Assembly (NCBI GenBank): GCA_044228795.1
Contig: JBGAUE010000019.1
Span: 3,600 to 67,599 of the forward strand
Direction: 5' to 3'
Length of the DNA stretch: 64,000 bases
From: M0108 sp044228795
GTDB taxonomy: Bacteria > Pseudomonadota > Gammaproteobacteria > Chromatiales > Chromatiaceae
This document shows positions 17,083-27,300 of this stretch, one piece after another. Each line of letters starts with the position of its first letter. Within the stretch, counting starts at the first letter, position 1. The notes under the pieces are model-generated. The model was given only the letters and a program-made list of their open reading frames with translations. It was not told the DNA's origin and did no database searches. A program made the translations under genes and the position numbers.

Positions 17083-17940
17083 CTACTTCTTCGCGCCGGA
17101 CATCGGCTGGTTGTTGCCGTCCAGAACGCCCGAGTAGTAGATCGCCTGCTTGGTTGTGTTCGCTGTCAACCCGAACACCGCCACGTCCAGTCGCGACAGG
17201 TAGTCCGTACCACCGAAGCCGGTGTTGGCCGGGGGGATGACCCAGCCGTTCTTCAGCGTCCCCGCCAGCGGCATGGTGCCGAGCGCCAACAGCCCGATCT
17301 GCTGGGCGGCTTTCTTCATCTGGGCGAGAATCAGCGGGTCCACGTACTCGGGTTTCCACTGCTTGCCGAGCTCGATGCCGAGATATTGGAACGACGGCAG
17401 CACCGCTTCGATCTGGCTGGCCGGGGACGGGTTCTCGTTCATGGCTGCCGAGAAGATGGACCAGAACTGCAGCGGGTCGTCGAACTCCATGTGGCTGGTG
17501 GCCACCCTCGGCTTCATCTTAGGTACTTCGTAGTCGTAGGCGACGGGCTTCGGCACGGCGCCGCCCTTGTATTGCGACAGCGTTTGCAGCGTGATGTCCT
17601 GCATGACCTTCCTGGCCACGGGAAGATCGGCTGCACCCTTGACGTTCACGCGTGGCTGCAGCTCGATCCAGCGGGTCGGGGCGTCGATCCGCTGCACGTC
17701 GGCCGGCAGCTCTCCCTTCCAGCCCGGCCCGACCAGCGCGAACTTGCCGCCCTTATAGCCGGAGGCCCCGTCGGCCGGATAGGCGAAAGCGTTAGTCCAC
17801 ATGTCGACGATCTCAATCATGTAGTAGCGACCGCCGGAGTCGGGCGCGGTGAGGATGACTGGCTCGGCCCCCAGATCAGCGAAGCCAAAGCCATAGATCA
17901 CGTCGAGGTTCCGCGAGACGTAGCCCGATTCAGCGCCCAT
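17083..17940 (-). pseudogene. DUF1254/DUF1214 family protein remnant, truncated at both ends
   Basis: The frame encodes 285 residues that align with the middle of DUF1254-DUF1214 proteins, usually 450-490 residues with a signal peptide. The text starts inside the DUF1254 domain (SRNLDVIYGFGFADL) and an in-frame TAG lies only four codons before the ATG. At the other end it stops after YYSGVLDGNNQPMSGAKK, where relatives continue through about 100 more DUF1214 residues. No signal peptide remains. It lies downstream of the sulfatase on the same strand and was perhaps once co-transcribed. A second, smaller fragment of this family occurs at 31621. I call it a decayed gene; expression of the core fragment cannot be excluded. 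Confidence 0.7.
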
Positions 17941-18022
17941 AGGCGGGGCGGGCTAAGGGGGAGACGGGGTCTTGCGTTTTGCCTCTCTGTCAGGCGAAAG
18001 ACAAGACGTGACCCCGTTCTTC

Positions 18023-18048
18023 CCGGGCGGCCCTTGCGAGCCGCCCGG
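18023..18048 (-). terminator. GC-rich hairpin downstream of the sulfatase
   Basis: CCGGGCGGC and GCCGCCCGG form a perfect 9-bp stem with an 8-base loop, about 30-55 bases past the sulfatase stop. No T-run is seen, so terminator activity is plausible but unproven. Confidence 0.4.
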
Positions 18049-18076
18049 TCCGTCGCATCACCGGCGCTTCGCGCCG

Positions 18077-20020
18077 TTACTCACCCGCGTGGCTGATGTG
18101 TTTCGCATCCTTGATTGCCTCGATGACCTGATCCAGGTTGTAGCTGGCAGGGGTCTGCAGCGCCGGGAAGGTCTTATACGTCTCGAGTTCCTTCAGCCAC
18201 AGCAGCTGCCCAATCGGCAGCAGGTTCCAGTCATAGATATACGCCGTGCTCGGAGCGGCCAGTGCACCACCGTAGCCGAGGAGGGTTTTCTGATCCTCCG
18301 CGACCGCTTGCTCAAACGGGTCCCGCTTGATGTTGTTGACCTGGGTCCAATGATAGGTCACCGTGCCCGTCAGCCCGCCTGTCGCGGAAGAGGGTGCCAT
18401 CGTGTAGTAGAACTTCCAGTTCTTATACCGCACCGCCGACGGGTGTTGGCCGGTGTAGTAGAAAAAGGTGTCGCGTGCGGAGTCCGCCTTACCTTCGAGG
18501 TAGTCCCGCTGATCGACGCCATCGAGCGTCGTCTTGATGATACCGGGGTACTTGCCGGCCTCAATCTCCTTCTTCAGCCCATCACCCGAAGGCCCGCCGG
18601 CGATATTGACGAGGGTGGGCATCCAGTCCAGTGCCGAGAATATTTGGTCCGGCTTCGTGCCAGCCTTGACGTGCCCCGGCCAGCGAACGAGCAACGGAGC
18701 TCGCATACCGCCTTCCCAGGTGGTGAGCTTGCCGCCCCTGAAGGGCGTGACGCCACCGTCCGGGTAGGTGATGGCCTCGGCGCCGTTATCAGTGGTGAAG
18801 ACGACGATAGTGTTGTCGAGCTGGCCCATATCCTCCAGCTTTTTCAGCACATAGCCGATGTTGTCGTCCATCTGCTTCATGCCGGCTTCGTTGATGCCCC
18901 AATCCTTGCCGCCCTTCTCGCCCAGCATGTCCAGATACTTGTCCGAGAGCATGGTGGTGACGTGCATGCGCGCCGGGTTATACCAAACGAAGAACGGCTT
19001 GCCGGTCTTCTTGGGGTCATTGCGGTCGAGGAAGTCGATGACCTTGGCAGAGATTTCCTCGTCCACGGTCTCCGAACGTTCCAGCGTCAGCGGCCCTTCG
19101 TCCTTGCAGCTCTGGTTGTCCTCAGTGCCATCCGAAGAAGTACACGCAATGACCGGCCGCGGCGGGGTCATACAGAGCGTGGTCATCGGATCCACGGCCC
19201 CGGGGACCTCTTTGAGACCCTTAACCGGGGTATTTTTACAGGGCGGAACAACGCCCTGCTCGGTCGGCGACTTATTGATGTCGGGAAAGCTCACCCCCTG
19301 CATGGCGTCGAGGTGATACAGGTAGCCCCAAAACTCCTGAAAGCCGTGTGCCGTTGGCAGCGACGCCGATTTATCGCCGAGGTGGTTCTTGCCGAACTCG
19401 CCGGTGTTGTAGCCGAGATCCAGCAGGAATTTGGCCAGCGCGGGCGTACCCGGCAACAGCGAACTGGTGGCACCCGGAAGCTGCGGCATGACCATGCCCG
19501 CCCGCAACGGATGCATGCCGGTGAAGAAGGCGGTGCGACCTGCCGTGCAGCTCTGCTCGGCGTAATAGGTCATGAACTTCGCACCTTCATTCGCGAGGCG
19601 GTCGAGGTTGGGCGTCTCGCCAACCATGAGTCCCTGATGGTAAGCACCCACGTTCATGATGCCAATGTCATCGCCCATGATGAACAGGATGTTGGGCTTA
19701 TCGCCGGTCTTGCCGGCAGCGCTTCCGATGGTGAGCTTCTGACCAGGCCTGATCACGTCCGACTTGAGGTCATTCTGCGCCATCAGGGTGTCCGCCGGAA
19801 CCTGGAAGCGCTCGCCGATCACGATCAGTTCATCACCTTCGACCACCCCATAGGTGGCGGTGACGGTATCGTATGCACCCTTGGCGTGCTGGCGAGATCC
19901 CTGGTCGGCGGCCTGGGCGCTGCCGATCGCGATACAGGCCGTTAGGGCCAGGATCGAGCCGGCGGTTTTGAGCCCCGCCATGAGGGACAATTTCGGGTAC
20001 CTTGGTTTGTTGAGTCGCAT
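18077..20020 (-). CDS. secreted type I sulfatase with N-terminal LysM-like domain
   Basis: A 647-residue protein; the ATG at 20020 was chosen because GGAGGA lies just upstream and a signal peptide follows (cleavage near SAQA/AD, residue about 37). Residues about 50-100 read YGVVEGDELIVIGERF and RPGQKLTIG, a LysM-like fold. The sulfatase catalytic domain begins with NILFIMGDDIG near 110 and carries the formylglycine motif as SCTAGRTAF (C-T-A-G-R), a known variant of CxPSR/CxASR. Further metal-ligand motifs are visible (TTDNGAE, GGMRAP). Type I sulfatases need the Cys converted to formylglycine by a separate enzyme, which is not in this window. The substrate is probably a sulfate ester outside the cytoplasm; LysM suggests cell-wall or glycan attachment. 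Confidence 0.82.
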   Translation of the reverse strand: MRLNKPRYPKLSLMAGLKTAGSILALTACIAIGSAQAADQGSRQHAKGAYDTVTATYGVVEGDELIVIGERFQVPADTLMAQNDLKSDVIRPGQKLTIGSAAGKTGDKPNILFIMGDDIGIMNVGAYHQGLMVGETPNLDRLANEGAKFMTYYAEQSCTAGRTAFFTGMHPLRAGMVMPQLPGATSSLLPGTPALAKFLLDLGYNTGEFGKNHLGDKSASLPTAHGFQEFWGYLYHLDAMQGVSFPDINKSPTEQGVVPPCKNTPVKGLKEVPGAVDPMTTLCMTPPRPVIACTSSDGTEDNQSCKDEGPLTLERSETVDEEISAKVIDFLDRNDPKKTGKPFFVWYNPARMHVTTMLSDKYLDMLGEKGGKDWGINEAGMKQMDDNIGYVLKKLEDMGQLDNTIVVFTTDNGAEAITYPDGGVTPFRGGKLTTWEGGMRAPLLVRWPGHVKAGTKPDQIFSALDWMPTLVNIAGGPSGDGLKKEIEAGKYPGIIKTTLDGVDQRDYLEGKADSARDTFFYYTGQHPSAVRYKNWKFYYTMAPSSATGGLTGTVTYHWTQVNNIKRDPFEQAVAEDQKTLLGYGGALAAPSTAYIYDWNLLPIGQLLWLKELETYKTFPALQTPASYNLDQVIEAIKDAKHISHAGE

Positions 20021-20360
20021 GAGCACTATCCTCCGGTTAAGAAGTGGTATCAGAATCCCGTGACCACTTACGGGCCTGGGGTATAGATTTGGATACAAGG
20101 GGACTGAAAGTACAGCGGGCTCTTCATTGCGGCTTCGCGGCCGTGATCGCGGCGTCGATGGCTTCCAGCCATCGGGTGCCGCGAAACGGGTTGGCCAGAC
20201 AGGCGGCGACTGGCTCTTCACCAATGAATGGAATATCCGACTAACCCGCATGGCTTATTACTGATCATCCCACCTGAACGGCAACGAGACTATTGGGCGA
20301 AGGGGCAAGGGGGTTTGCCCGAAAGGGCAAAGTTGGGCCTGATCGCGAACCCGCACGGGA
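20021..20360. other. intergenic region upstream of the sulfatase, with a short coding-like fragment
   Basis: The 340 bases contain the sulfatase ribosome binding site and, on the minus strand at 20124-20240, an open stretch without start codon ending EAIDAAITAAKPQ. It looks like a protein C-terminus but I cannot name the family. Otherwise nothing is recognisable. Confidence 0.35.
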
Positions 20361-20981
20361 TCAGTCGGGCAAGTGTTGCAGCCGCTCGGCCAACCGGCCG
20401 AGTTCGGCCGCCGAACTCGCACCCAGCTTCGCCATCACTTGCGCCCGCTGCATCTTGACGGTGCGTTCCGCGATTCCCAGGGCATCGGCGATCTGTTTGT
20501 TGAGCTCACCGGCAACCACGCGGTCGAAAACCGCTTGCTCGCGGGGCGTCAGCGCGGCAAAGGCAGCGCGCAATTGCTCCGCTTGCGCACGGGCCGCGCG
20601 CTCGGCCGCGTCGCGGGCGAGCGCGCGCTGGAGCGCCTCGAACAGGACCTCGCGTTGAACCGGCTTGGTCAGAAAATCCACCGCCCCGGCCTTCATCGCC
20701 TGCACACCGGCAGCCACGTCGGCATAGCCGGTGAGAAAAACGACCGGCAGCGCACTACCCTGGCGCCGCAGAGCGGCTTGCAGGTCGAGACCTGACGGCC
20801 CCGGCATCCGCACATCCAGCAGCACACAACCGGGACCATCCGGCGGCGGCTGCAACAGGAAATCGCCTACCGAGGCGTAACCGCGTGCCTTGAAGCCGGC
20901 CGCGTCGAGCAACCGCAACAGCGCGGTCCGCAGTGACTCGTCATCATCGACGACGTGGATCAGGGGGGTAGGGGTGGTCAT
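20361..20981 (-). CDS. FixJ/NarL-type response regulator
   Basis: A 206-residue regulator with an N-terminal receiver domain (residues about 8-120; acidic pair DDD near residue 12, phospho-acceptor Asp in LLDVRMPGPSG, conserved Lys in LTKPV) and a C-terminal LuxR-type HTH (about 140-200; LTPREQAVFDRVVAG, NKQIADALGI). This is the FixJ/TtrR layout. Its ATG overlaps the stop of the upstream histidine-kinase gene (ATGA), so the two form a cognate pair. It lies 340 bases upstream of the sulfatase on the same strand, which makes the sulfatase a likely target; that is inference. Confidence 0.88.
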   Translation of the reverse strand: MTTPTPLIHVVDDDESLRTALLRLLDAAGFKARGYASVGDFLLQPPPDGPGCVLLDVRMPGPSGLDLQAALRRQGSALPVVFLTGYADVAAGVQAMKAGAVDFLTKPVQREVLFEALQRALARDAAERAARAQAEQLRAAFAALTPREQAVFDRVVAGELNKQIADALGIAERTVKMQRAQVMAKLGASSAAELGRLAERLQHLPD

Positions 20982-22840
20982 GCCGGCTCCGCCGTGCCCG
21001 CGCCGCCAGCCACTGGCCATTCGACCCGGAACACCGCGCCCGCGCCGGGACTGGATTCGGCCCAGATGCGGCCACCGTGGGCCTCTACGAGGTTGCGGGT
21101 GATGGACAGCCCCAGTCCCATGCCCCGAGGCTTGGTGCTGAAGAACGAATCGAACAGCTGCGGCAGATGCTCGGGGGCGATACCCTGTCCATGATCGCGG
21201 ACCACCAGGGCCAGGCGATCCGCGTCGCGTTCGACGGACACGGCGACCGTGCGTCGGGCCTCGGGCAGGCCATGCGCCGCATCCATGGCGTTGAGCACCA
21301 GATTGAGGAGCACCTGCTGGATCTGGACGCGATCGCCGACCAGGATGGCGGCGGTTGCGGCAAGTCGCTGGTCGAGCGCTACCCCACGCCGCCGCGCTTC
21401 GGCGCGCAGAATAGGTTCCAACTCGCGGACGGCATCGTTTAGATCGAAGGGGTGCCAATCGACCGGCTGCTTGGCGAGCAGCGCCCGCAGCCGGCGGATG
21501 ACCTCGCTAGCCCGCAGGTTGTCCTGGCGAATGTCGGCCAAAATCGCGCGTAGTTCGTCATGCCGGTCCGCACCGGACGCGAGCAGGAGGTCGGCGGCAT
21601 CGGCGTTGCTCAGAATCGCGCCGAGGGGCTGGTTGATCTCGTGGGCAATCGCGCCCGTCAACTCCCCGGCAACCGCCAGCCGCGAGGCATGGGCGAGCTC
21701 GAAGCGCTGTTGCTGAACGGCCAGCTCCATCCGGCGGCGGCGACGGCGTTCGAACAGGAGTCCGGCGATCAGTCCAGCCTGCAGCAGGAATACAACCGTG
21801 GCGACGACCGTTGCGGTTGCATGTTCCTCCAAGAGCGTCGGGGGCTTGAACCGCACGATGGCGTCGTCCGGAATGGCACTCGGGTCGATATCCCACCGCC
21901 AGATCTGGCGCCAGTCGACGTTCACGGCCTTGGGCATCATCTCCGGCAAGCGCGGCGTGGCGGGCGCGCCGCCGGCAAGCCGATCGTTCACGAGGCGTCC
22001 CGCCTGCCGCCCCATGGCCGCGAAATTCGGCATGGAGCCACCGACGATGCCGGTGCCGATGAAGGTATCGAAGGGTCCGTATACCGGCGCGGCGGCGGCA
22101 GCGGCCATGAGCTGGGCGGCTTCGCGAGGGGAAAACAGGTGACCGACACCGTCCTCGAAGTAGCCCGGCGTGAACACCAGGGTGTCGCTTCCCAACTCAC
22201 TCAGCCGTTGCAACACCGCATCGGTCGGCAGGCCGGCGAGAAACTCGGCGGTTACCCGGTCCTGAAATCGCGATACTTCGCTGCGCAATTCCGCTTCCCA
22301 AGCGCGATCCTGCGCGGAGGCGCCCGTCACCACCACCAGCCGTCGGGCGCGCGGATGCCAGCGCAGCGCCAGCTCAATGGTGCCCGGAAAATCGTATTCG
22401 ATCGGAACGCCGACCATGTCGGCCGGCAATGGCGGGCGCGATTGCAGGAACGACCGGAGAACGCCCCCGTGGATGACCGGGACCTGCGGAAACAGCTCGG
22501 CGCGATGGCGGAGCACGAAATCAAGCGCCCCCTCGCCTGCGACGACCAGCACGGACGGCGGTCGCAACGCGTACTTCTCCCGCAGGAACGTGGTCAGGGC
22601 GCGCGTGTAGGCCTCGCCTTCAAAACGGGGATAGTCGAGAAACTCAGCGTTCAGCTCCGTCGATTCACCGAGCGTCTCGCGCAGGCCGGCTTCGAACTCG
22701 AGATTCGCCGGCAGCAAGCGATGGTTGGAATATAGCACGAGGACGTACCGGTTCTCCGCGGTCGGAGCGGCCGGCGCAAACAAGAGCCAGCACGCGACCC
22801 AGAGTCTTAAAGTCGATGCGTGCTTTGCTCGACACATCAT
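20978..22840 (-). CDS. sensor histidine kinase with periplasmic ABC-substrate-binding-like sensor domain
   Basis: A 620-residue kinase; the ATG at 22840 was chosen because it gives a clean signal peptide (MMCRAKHASTLRLWVACWLL), although a GTG at 22861 is also in frame. Residues about 30-320 resemble the ABC-transporter substrate-binding sensor type, starting RYVLVLYSNHRLLPAN. One membrane span follows (about 340-360), then HisKA with the phospho-acceptor in GAIAHEINQPLGAI and an HATPase domain with N box (LNLVLNAMDAA), DHGQGI and GMGLGLSI. The layout matches kinases paired with FixJ-like regulators for sensing small solutes. It overlaps the regulator by 4 nt. The signal is unknown; an aryl-sulfate or product ligand is speculative. 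Confidence 0.85.
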   Translation of the reverse strand: MMCRAKHASTLRLWVACWLLFAPAAPTAENRYVLVLYSNHRLLPANLEFEAGLRETLGESTELNAEFLDYPRFEGEAYTRALTTFLREKYALRPPSVLVVAGEGALDFVLRHRAELFPQVPVIHGGVLRSFLQSRPPLPADMVGVPIEYDFPGTIELALRWHPRARRLVVVTGASAQDRAWEAELRSEVSRFQDRVTAEFLAGLPTDAVLQRLSELGSDTLVFTPGYFEDGVGHLFSPREAAQLMAAAAAAPVYGPFDTFIGTGIVGGSMPNFAAMGRQAGRLVNDRLAGGAPATPRLPEMMPKAVNVDWRQIWRWDIDPSAIPDDAIVRFKPPTLLEEHATATVVATVVFLLQAGLIAGLLFERRRRRRMELAVQQQRFELAHASRLAVAGELTGAIAHEINQPLGAILSNADAADLLLASGADRHDELRAILADIRQDNLRASEVIRRLRALLAKQPVDWHPFDLNDAVRELEPILRAEARRRGVALDQRLAATAAILVGDRVQIQQVLLNLVLNAMDAAHGLPEARRTVAVSVERDADRLALVVRDHGQGIAPEHLPQLFDSFFSTKPRGMGLGLSITRNLVEAHGGRIWAESSPGAGAVFRVEWPVAGGAGTAEPA

Positions 22841-22910
22841 TAGGAGCAACCTCGAAACCACGGCAAGCGCGACAGGACTTGGAGGAATTCGCCGTGCTTG
22901 TTCTGAACAT

Positions 22911-23091
22911 TGACCGGCGGGGTATCGGCTCCAGCTGGGGCTCGGAGCCGGCGAGCCGTGCCAAGTGGCGCGCGCTCGCGTTCGATCAGGGCCTTAAGCC
23001 CTTCGCGCACCAGGGCTGCCTTTTCCTTGACGCCGCGGAGGGCTTGCGCACTTCGCAGCAGGTCATGATCGATGTTCAATGTTGATCGCAT
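22911..23091 (-). pseudogene. VapB-type antitoxin remnant (frameshifted)
   Basis: From the ATG at 23091 the frame reads MRSTLNIDHDLLRSAQAL followed by KEKAALVREGLKALIERE, a clear VapB/DUF2191 antitoxin start. After that the expected tail RHLARLAGSEPQLEPIPRR appears in the neighbouring frame, so a single-base lesion near 22975-22985 breaks the gene. No VapC (PIN) toxin gene lies downstream; the histidine-kinase gene begins there instead. It is an orphan, probably dead antitoxin; a sequencing error would restore only the antitoxin, not the missing toxin. Confidence 0.65.
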
Positions 23092-23179
23092 GGCTAGACT
23101 CACGCAGATAAAACCAACGTCGTGGAAAAGGTTCGGCGCCGAAGGCCTTGCCCTGGGCATCATGCCCCTCGTCGATGCT

Positions 23180-24004
23180 TCAGGCCAGACCGCCGCGGTA
23201 GTCGCGAGGCGTCATGCCGGTCAGCCGCTTGAACGCATTGGAAAAATGCGGCGCGTTGTCGTAGCCGGCGGCAAACGCGATGTCGGCGATGTTCAGGTCG
23301 GAATCAGCCAACAGGTCAGAGGCGATTGAGAAACGCGCCTCCTGGACAATTTCGGAATAGGTCGAGCCGCTTTGCGCCAGCCTACGCTGCAAGGTGCGTT
23401 CGCTCATTCCGACGATCTCGGCCACCAGTGACATGTGTGGATGACCCTGCGCGAGATAGGGACGGATGAGCGCGCGTAGGGCGGTCACAAAGTCCCAGGC
23501 ATCCCCCAAGCCGGATGGAACTCGCGCGAGGGGGCTTGGATCTTTGACGAGATCAGGGTTTGACCGACGGTCGATGCAGGTCTGCGCGATGTCGGCCGCC
23601 GCGACGAGGACCGAACAGGAACCTTGACCGGTCAGGATGCGGGCGTTGCCGTAGGCCTCCAGCGTGGCGTCTGAGGGCCGCCCGCGCGCGACGAAGGTCA
23701 TTTCGGCCGGGCACCAATCGGGGCCAACGGCACTGCGCACAACGTCGATGATGCCCGCGAACGCCTTCCACTCGGCGAATCCGACAAGAGGACTGTTCTG
23801 AAACCCCTGTACCACGCAAACCACGCGTCGATCAACGCCTTCAGGGCGGATGTGGATCTTTAAGGCGCTGTTTTCCTGATGCACATGCTTGGACAGGGCC
23901 TCAAGACGGGAAAGTCCGGTGGGAGCCCCGATCACTGCACGTTGCAAATCGGGATGGAGCGTACTGAGCGAACCCGCGCGGCCTGCGAGGAAGCCGACCT
24001 CCAT
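23180..24004 (-). CDS. AraC-family transcriptional regulator, possibly N-terminally shortened
   Basis: Starting at the ATG at 24004 the product has 274 residues; a TTG at 24055 would add 17. The C-terminal HTH_18 domain (about the last 95 residues) has both helices: ERTLQRRLAQSGSTYSEI and NIADIAFAAGYDNAPHFSNAF, ending in the usual GMTPRDYR. The upstream part resembles the AraC ligand-binding domain of OruR/ArgR-like regulators but begins later than usual (these proteins are about 320-340 residues), and an in-frame TAG lies shortly before the TTG. It may be an intact short form or a truncated gene. It is divergent from the AsmA gene; the target is unknown. Confidence 0.75.
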   Translation of the reverse strand: MEVGFLAGRAGSLSTLHPDLQRAVIGAPTGLSRLEALSKHVHQENSALKIHIRPEGVDRRVVCVVQGFQNSPLVGFAEWKAFAGIIDVVRSAVGPDWCPAEMTFVARGRPSDATLEAYGNARILTGQGSCSVLVAAADIAQTCIDRRSNPDLVKDPSPLARVPSGLGDAWDFVTALRALIRPYLAQGHPHMSLVAEIVGMSERTLQRRLAQSGSTYSEIVQEARFSIASDLLADSDLNIADIAFAAGYDNAPHFSNAFKRLTGMTPRDYRGGLA

Positions 24005-24369
24005 GATCCCAACCTCACGGCTCGACCGCCAATCCCAGTCGAGGGCGCGTGGCAAGCTGATGTCTGCTTCGGGTTTTTGTTCAATAAAAACAGTAATCTA
24101 GGAGCATTCCAGCTCTCGCTCGACCGGCACGCCAGTGTCTCGCAGGACTCGGAGGTAGTGGATCAGATGCTGCGCCCGTACCATAGGGATGCTCACGTCG
24201 CTGCCTCCGGGGCCAGATTTCACGGGGACGGGGTCCCCGCAGATTGGCGTGAAATGGTCAGAGCGAGGTGACAAAGCCTGACAAAATTGCTGCTGAGCTA
24301 AGGCTATCACAGGGGTGGTTCGGAGCATACCCATCGCGGCTGCGGCGAACGTCAATGAGGAAACCCACA
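24005..24369. other. divergent intergenic region araC-like / asmA-like
   Basis: The 365 bases contain the inverted repeat at 24217-24255 and the asmA-like ribosome binding site GAGG at 24357-24360, but no coding sequence I can support. Confidence 0.4.
24217..24255. repeat. 39-base inverted repeat in a divergent promoter region
   Basis: ATTTCACG at 24217-24224 pairs with CGTGAAAT at 24248-24255; inside it a second pair GGGGA/TCCCC frames a CGG loop. It lies between the divergent AraC-type and AsmA-type genes, where it could be a regulator operator or a transcribed hairpin. No T-run is present. Confidence 0.5.
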
Positions 24370-27300
24370 ATGAAAACACTACGCGTTCTTGCCTGGCTGC
24401 TGCCGGTGTTTTTGCTTTTGGTGGGCACCATTGGCTATCTGCCGTTCTATCTGCAGGCGCATAAGGCGGACCTGGAGGACGCGGCAGGCGAGGCCCTTGG
24501 TCGGCCCGTCACGATCGACGGCGTGGCGCTGGGCTGGTTGTTGCATCCACGGCCGGGCCTGGCGATCGTGCTCAAGGGGCTGCGGGTTTCGAATCCGGAC
24601 TGGGACACCGACCTAACTCTGGGGCCGCACCTGTTAGAGGCCGAGGGGGTAGATGTGAAATGGGACCTGCAGGCGCTGTTGCACCGACAGGTCCGCATCG
24701 ACCAACTGGTGATCCGTGGTGCGCGCTTGATGCTCCAGAAGACCGCCGACGGCCGCGACAACTGGCAACTCGGTGCCACCACAGGCAAGGGTGCCGGCAA
24801 GATCAGCCTTCGGGTTCCGACGGTGCAGGTGATCGATTCGCAGATCACCTTTGCATCCCCAAAGGCGCCGGTGCGACGCGCCGCTATCACGCGGCTTCAG
24901 ATCGACGGACTGGGCGCCGAACCTTTGATCCTTCAGGCCGAACTGATGATCAACAAGACGCAGCTGACGTTGAGCGCTCGCGCGGGTGCCGCGGATGCGC
25001 CGACCGGCACCCGCTGGCCCTTCCAGGTCCGGGCGCAGAGCGGCGACACCCGCGTCGAGCTGAATGGCAGCGCCCCTGCGCCGTTCGCTACCACCGGGCT
25101 GGATGCCAAACTCCTAGTGCAAGGGCCGACGGCGAGTCCGTTGGGGCAAATCGCCGGGATTAATGGGCTGCCGACGGGCCCCTTTCGGCTCAAGACGAGC
25201 CTGAGCTGGGACGGACAGACCCTACAGGCCAGTGCGATCAACGCGTCGTCGGAGGCAGATGTCTTGCCCGCCCCCCTGACCGTCAGCGATGGCGAGATCA
25301 GAGTCCCGTTGCATGGCCCCTGGTCCGTGCGGTTGACAGGGAAACTCGGCGATCTTCCGGGGACGCTGCAACTGACACCGGTCGCCACGACCAAAACCAG
25401 GGACCAGAGTGCCAGCACCCAAACCACAGGTGCCAAGGCGACCGGTGCCCTGGCGATCAAGGCAACGCTCGCCGAAGGCCGCTTCGACGGCGAACTGCGG
25501 CCGGCATCGGTCGATGCCAAGGCGCTGCTCAGCGGCAAGCTCAACGTCGGGACGGTCAGGTTGGATGAGTCCACACAAGGAGAAGCGGCCAAGCAGGATG
25601 CGCGGGGCACCGCGGCACCCGCGGCAACCAAACCCAAGGCCGGCAAGGCCCCGACCTGGGCCGACAGGCCGTTGCCCTTCTCGTCGCTGACCCGGCTCGA
25701 TGCGGACCTGGATCTCGCCGTCGAGGCCCTGACCTGGCAGCGGATCATCATGCGCGGACTGCAAGCTCGGGCCCAGCTCCGCGACGGCCGGCTGCAGCTC
25801 GACGGGGTCAGGCTGGCGCTGCCCGGATTGACCGTCAGCGGCCAGGCGCTCGTCGACGCCGGCCCCAAGGTACCCTCGCTCCAACTCAAGCTGAACACGG
25901 ACCGCATCGACTTGCCACAGGCCCTCTCGATGCTGCCCTCGGACCCGGAGTGGGGCGGCAGTATCGTCGGCTTGAGTCTGGAGGCCGAAGCCAGCGGCAC
26001 GACTCCGGTGACACTGATCCATGCCTTGAGCGCCACCCTGGAGGCTAAATCGGTCCGGCTGCTAGCGCCCACCAAGCAGGGCCAAAGGGCCGGGGCCATC
26101 GAACTCGCCAGCCCTACCCTGCACGTCGACGCCGGCCAGGCGGTAAGCATTAGGACCGGCTTGGCGCGGGCCAGTCAGGACTGGGATAGACAGTCCATGG
26201 ACCTGACGCTGACCGGCGGGACGCTGGCCAACCTGCTGCCAGATGGGCGGTCCTGGCCGCGGATCGACGTCGTTGCCCAAACCCGCCTAGACCAGCATCC
26301 ACTGAGCATCCGTGGTCATCTGGGCCCACTCGCTGCCATCCGCACCGGCCGCGACTTAATGCTCGACCTTAACCTGACCGAGGACACAGGCTTAACGGGC
26401 AACCTAACCGGCACCCTCGCCCGACTCGACGGCCTGGCGGGACACCAACTCCAGGCGCAGTTGTCCGGGAAGAGCCTGGCGGCATTGCACCCCGGGCTGC
26501 CAATGCAGCCATTCTCGGCGAAGGCGCGCCTCCAGGGGCAGGCCGGTCAGCTGGAGCTACTAGACCTAAAGGTAAATAGCGCGGGCAGCGATGTCGCCGG
26601 GCAGGTCCGCATCGGCCTTGGCGAGCGTGTGCGGATAGACGCCAACCTGAACGCCGAGGCGCTGGACCTTACCCCATTCCTGGCCGGAAAATCGAATCCG
26701 GACACGGCCTCCCCTCAGGCAGACGCTCCGACCGGCGCGGACGGCAGCAACGCGCAGTCGCTGCCGTTGGGCGGACTGAAAGTCCTCGACGGCTCGCTCA
26801 AACTGAGCGCCGGTAACGTCCAGTTCGACGACTTCGACATCGACAATGGTACGCTCGATGCGCGCCTCGACGCCGGGCATCTCGTACTGTCCGCCAATGC
26901 CGCCCAGGGCGGCCTGTCATTAGATCTGGAATTGCGGCCCGACGAGACCGACTGGCAGTTCGACTTGCACCACCAGGGTAAACTCAACATCGGCCGGCTG
27001 ATCAAGGCGAAGAATCAACAGGCGCTCTCCGACGTACCGGTCGGCGTCGAGATCCGCATGAACGCTATCGGTGCCTCCGTCCCTCAGTTGCTGCGCTCCG
27101 CTGATGGGCGCATGGAGCTGGTCTTGGGTGCCGGGCAGCTCGACCGAAAGGCCTCCAAACTGCCGTTCGGGGACGTTGTGGTCAGCCTGCTCGACAGTGT
27201 CAATCCGATCCAGCTCAGCACGTTCGGCGTCCGCAAGGACCTCCTCAGCCTCCAATGCGCCGTGCTGCAGTTCGATATCGCCGACGGCATCGCCACCAGC

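Noticed and set aside
17962..18018. Long imperfect inverted repeat upstream of the sulfatase terminator region
   Set aside because: The arms pair only with interruptions, and no second copy was noticed in the window, so it is not called as an element.
17972..19945. A 657-codon open frame antisense to the sulfatase
   Set aside because: It mirrors the codon pattern of the sulfatase; no homology or start signal.
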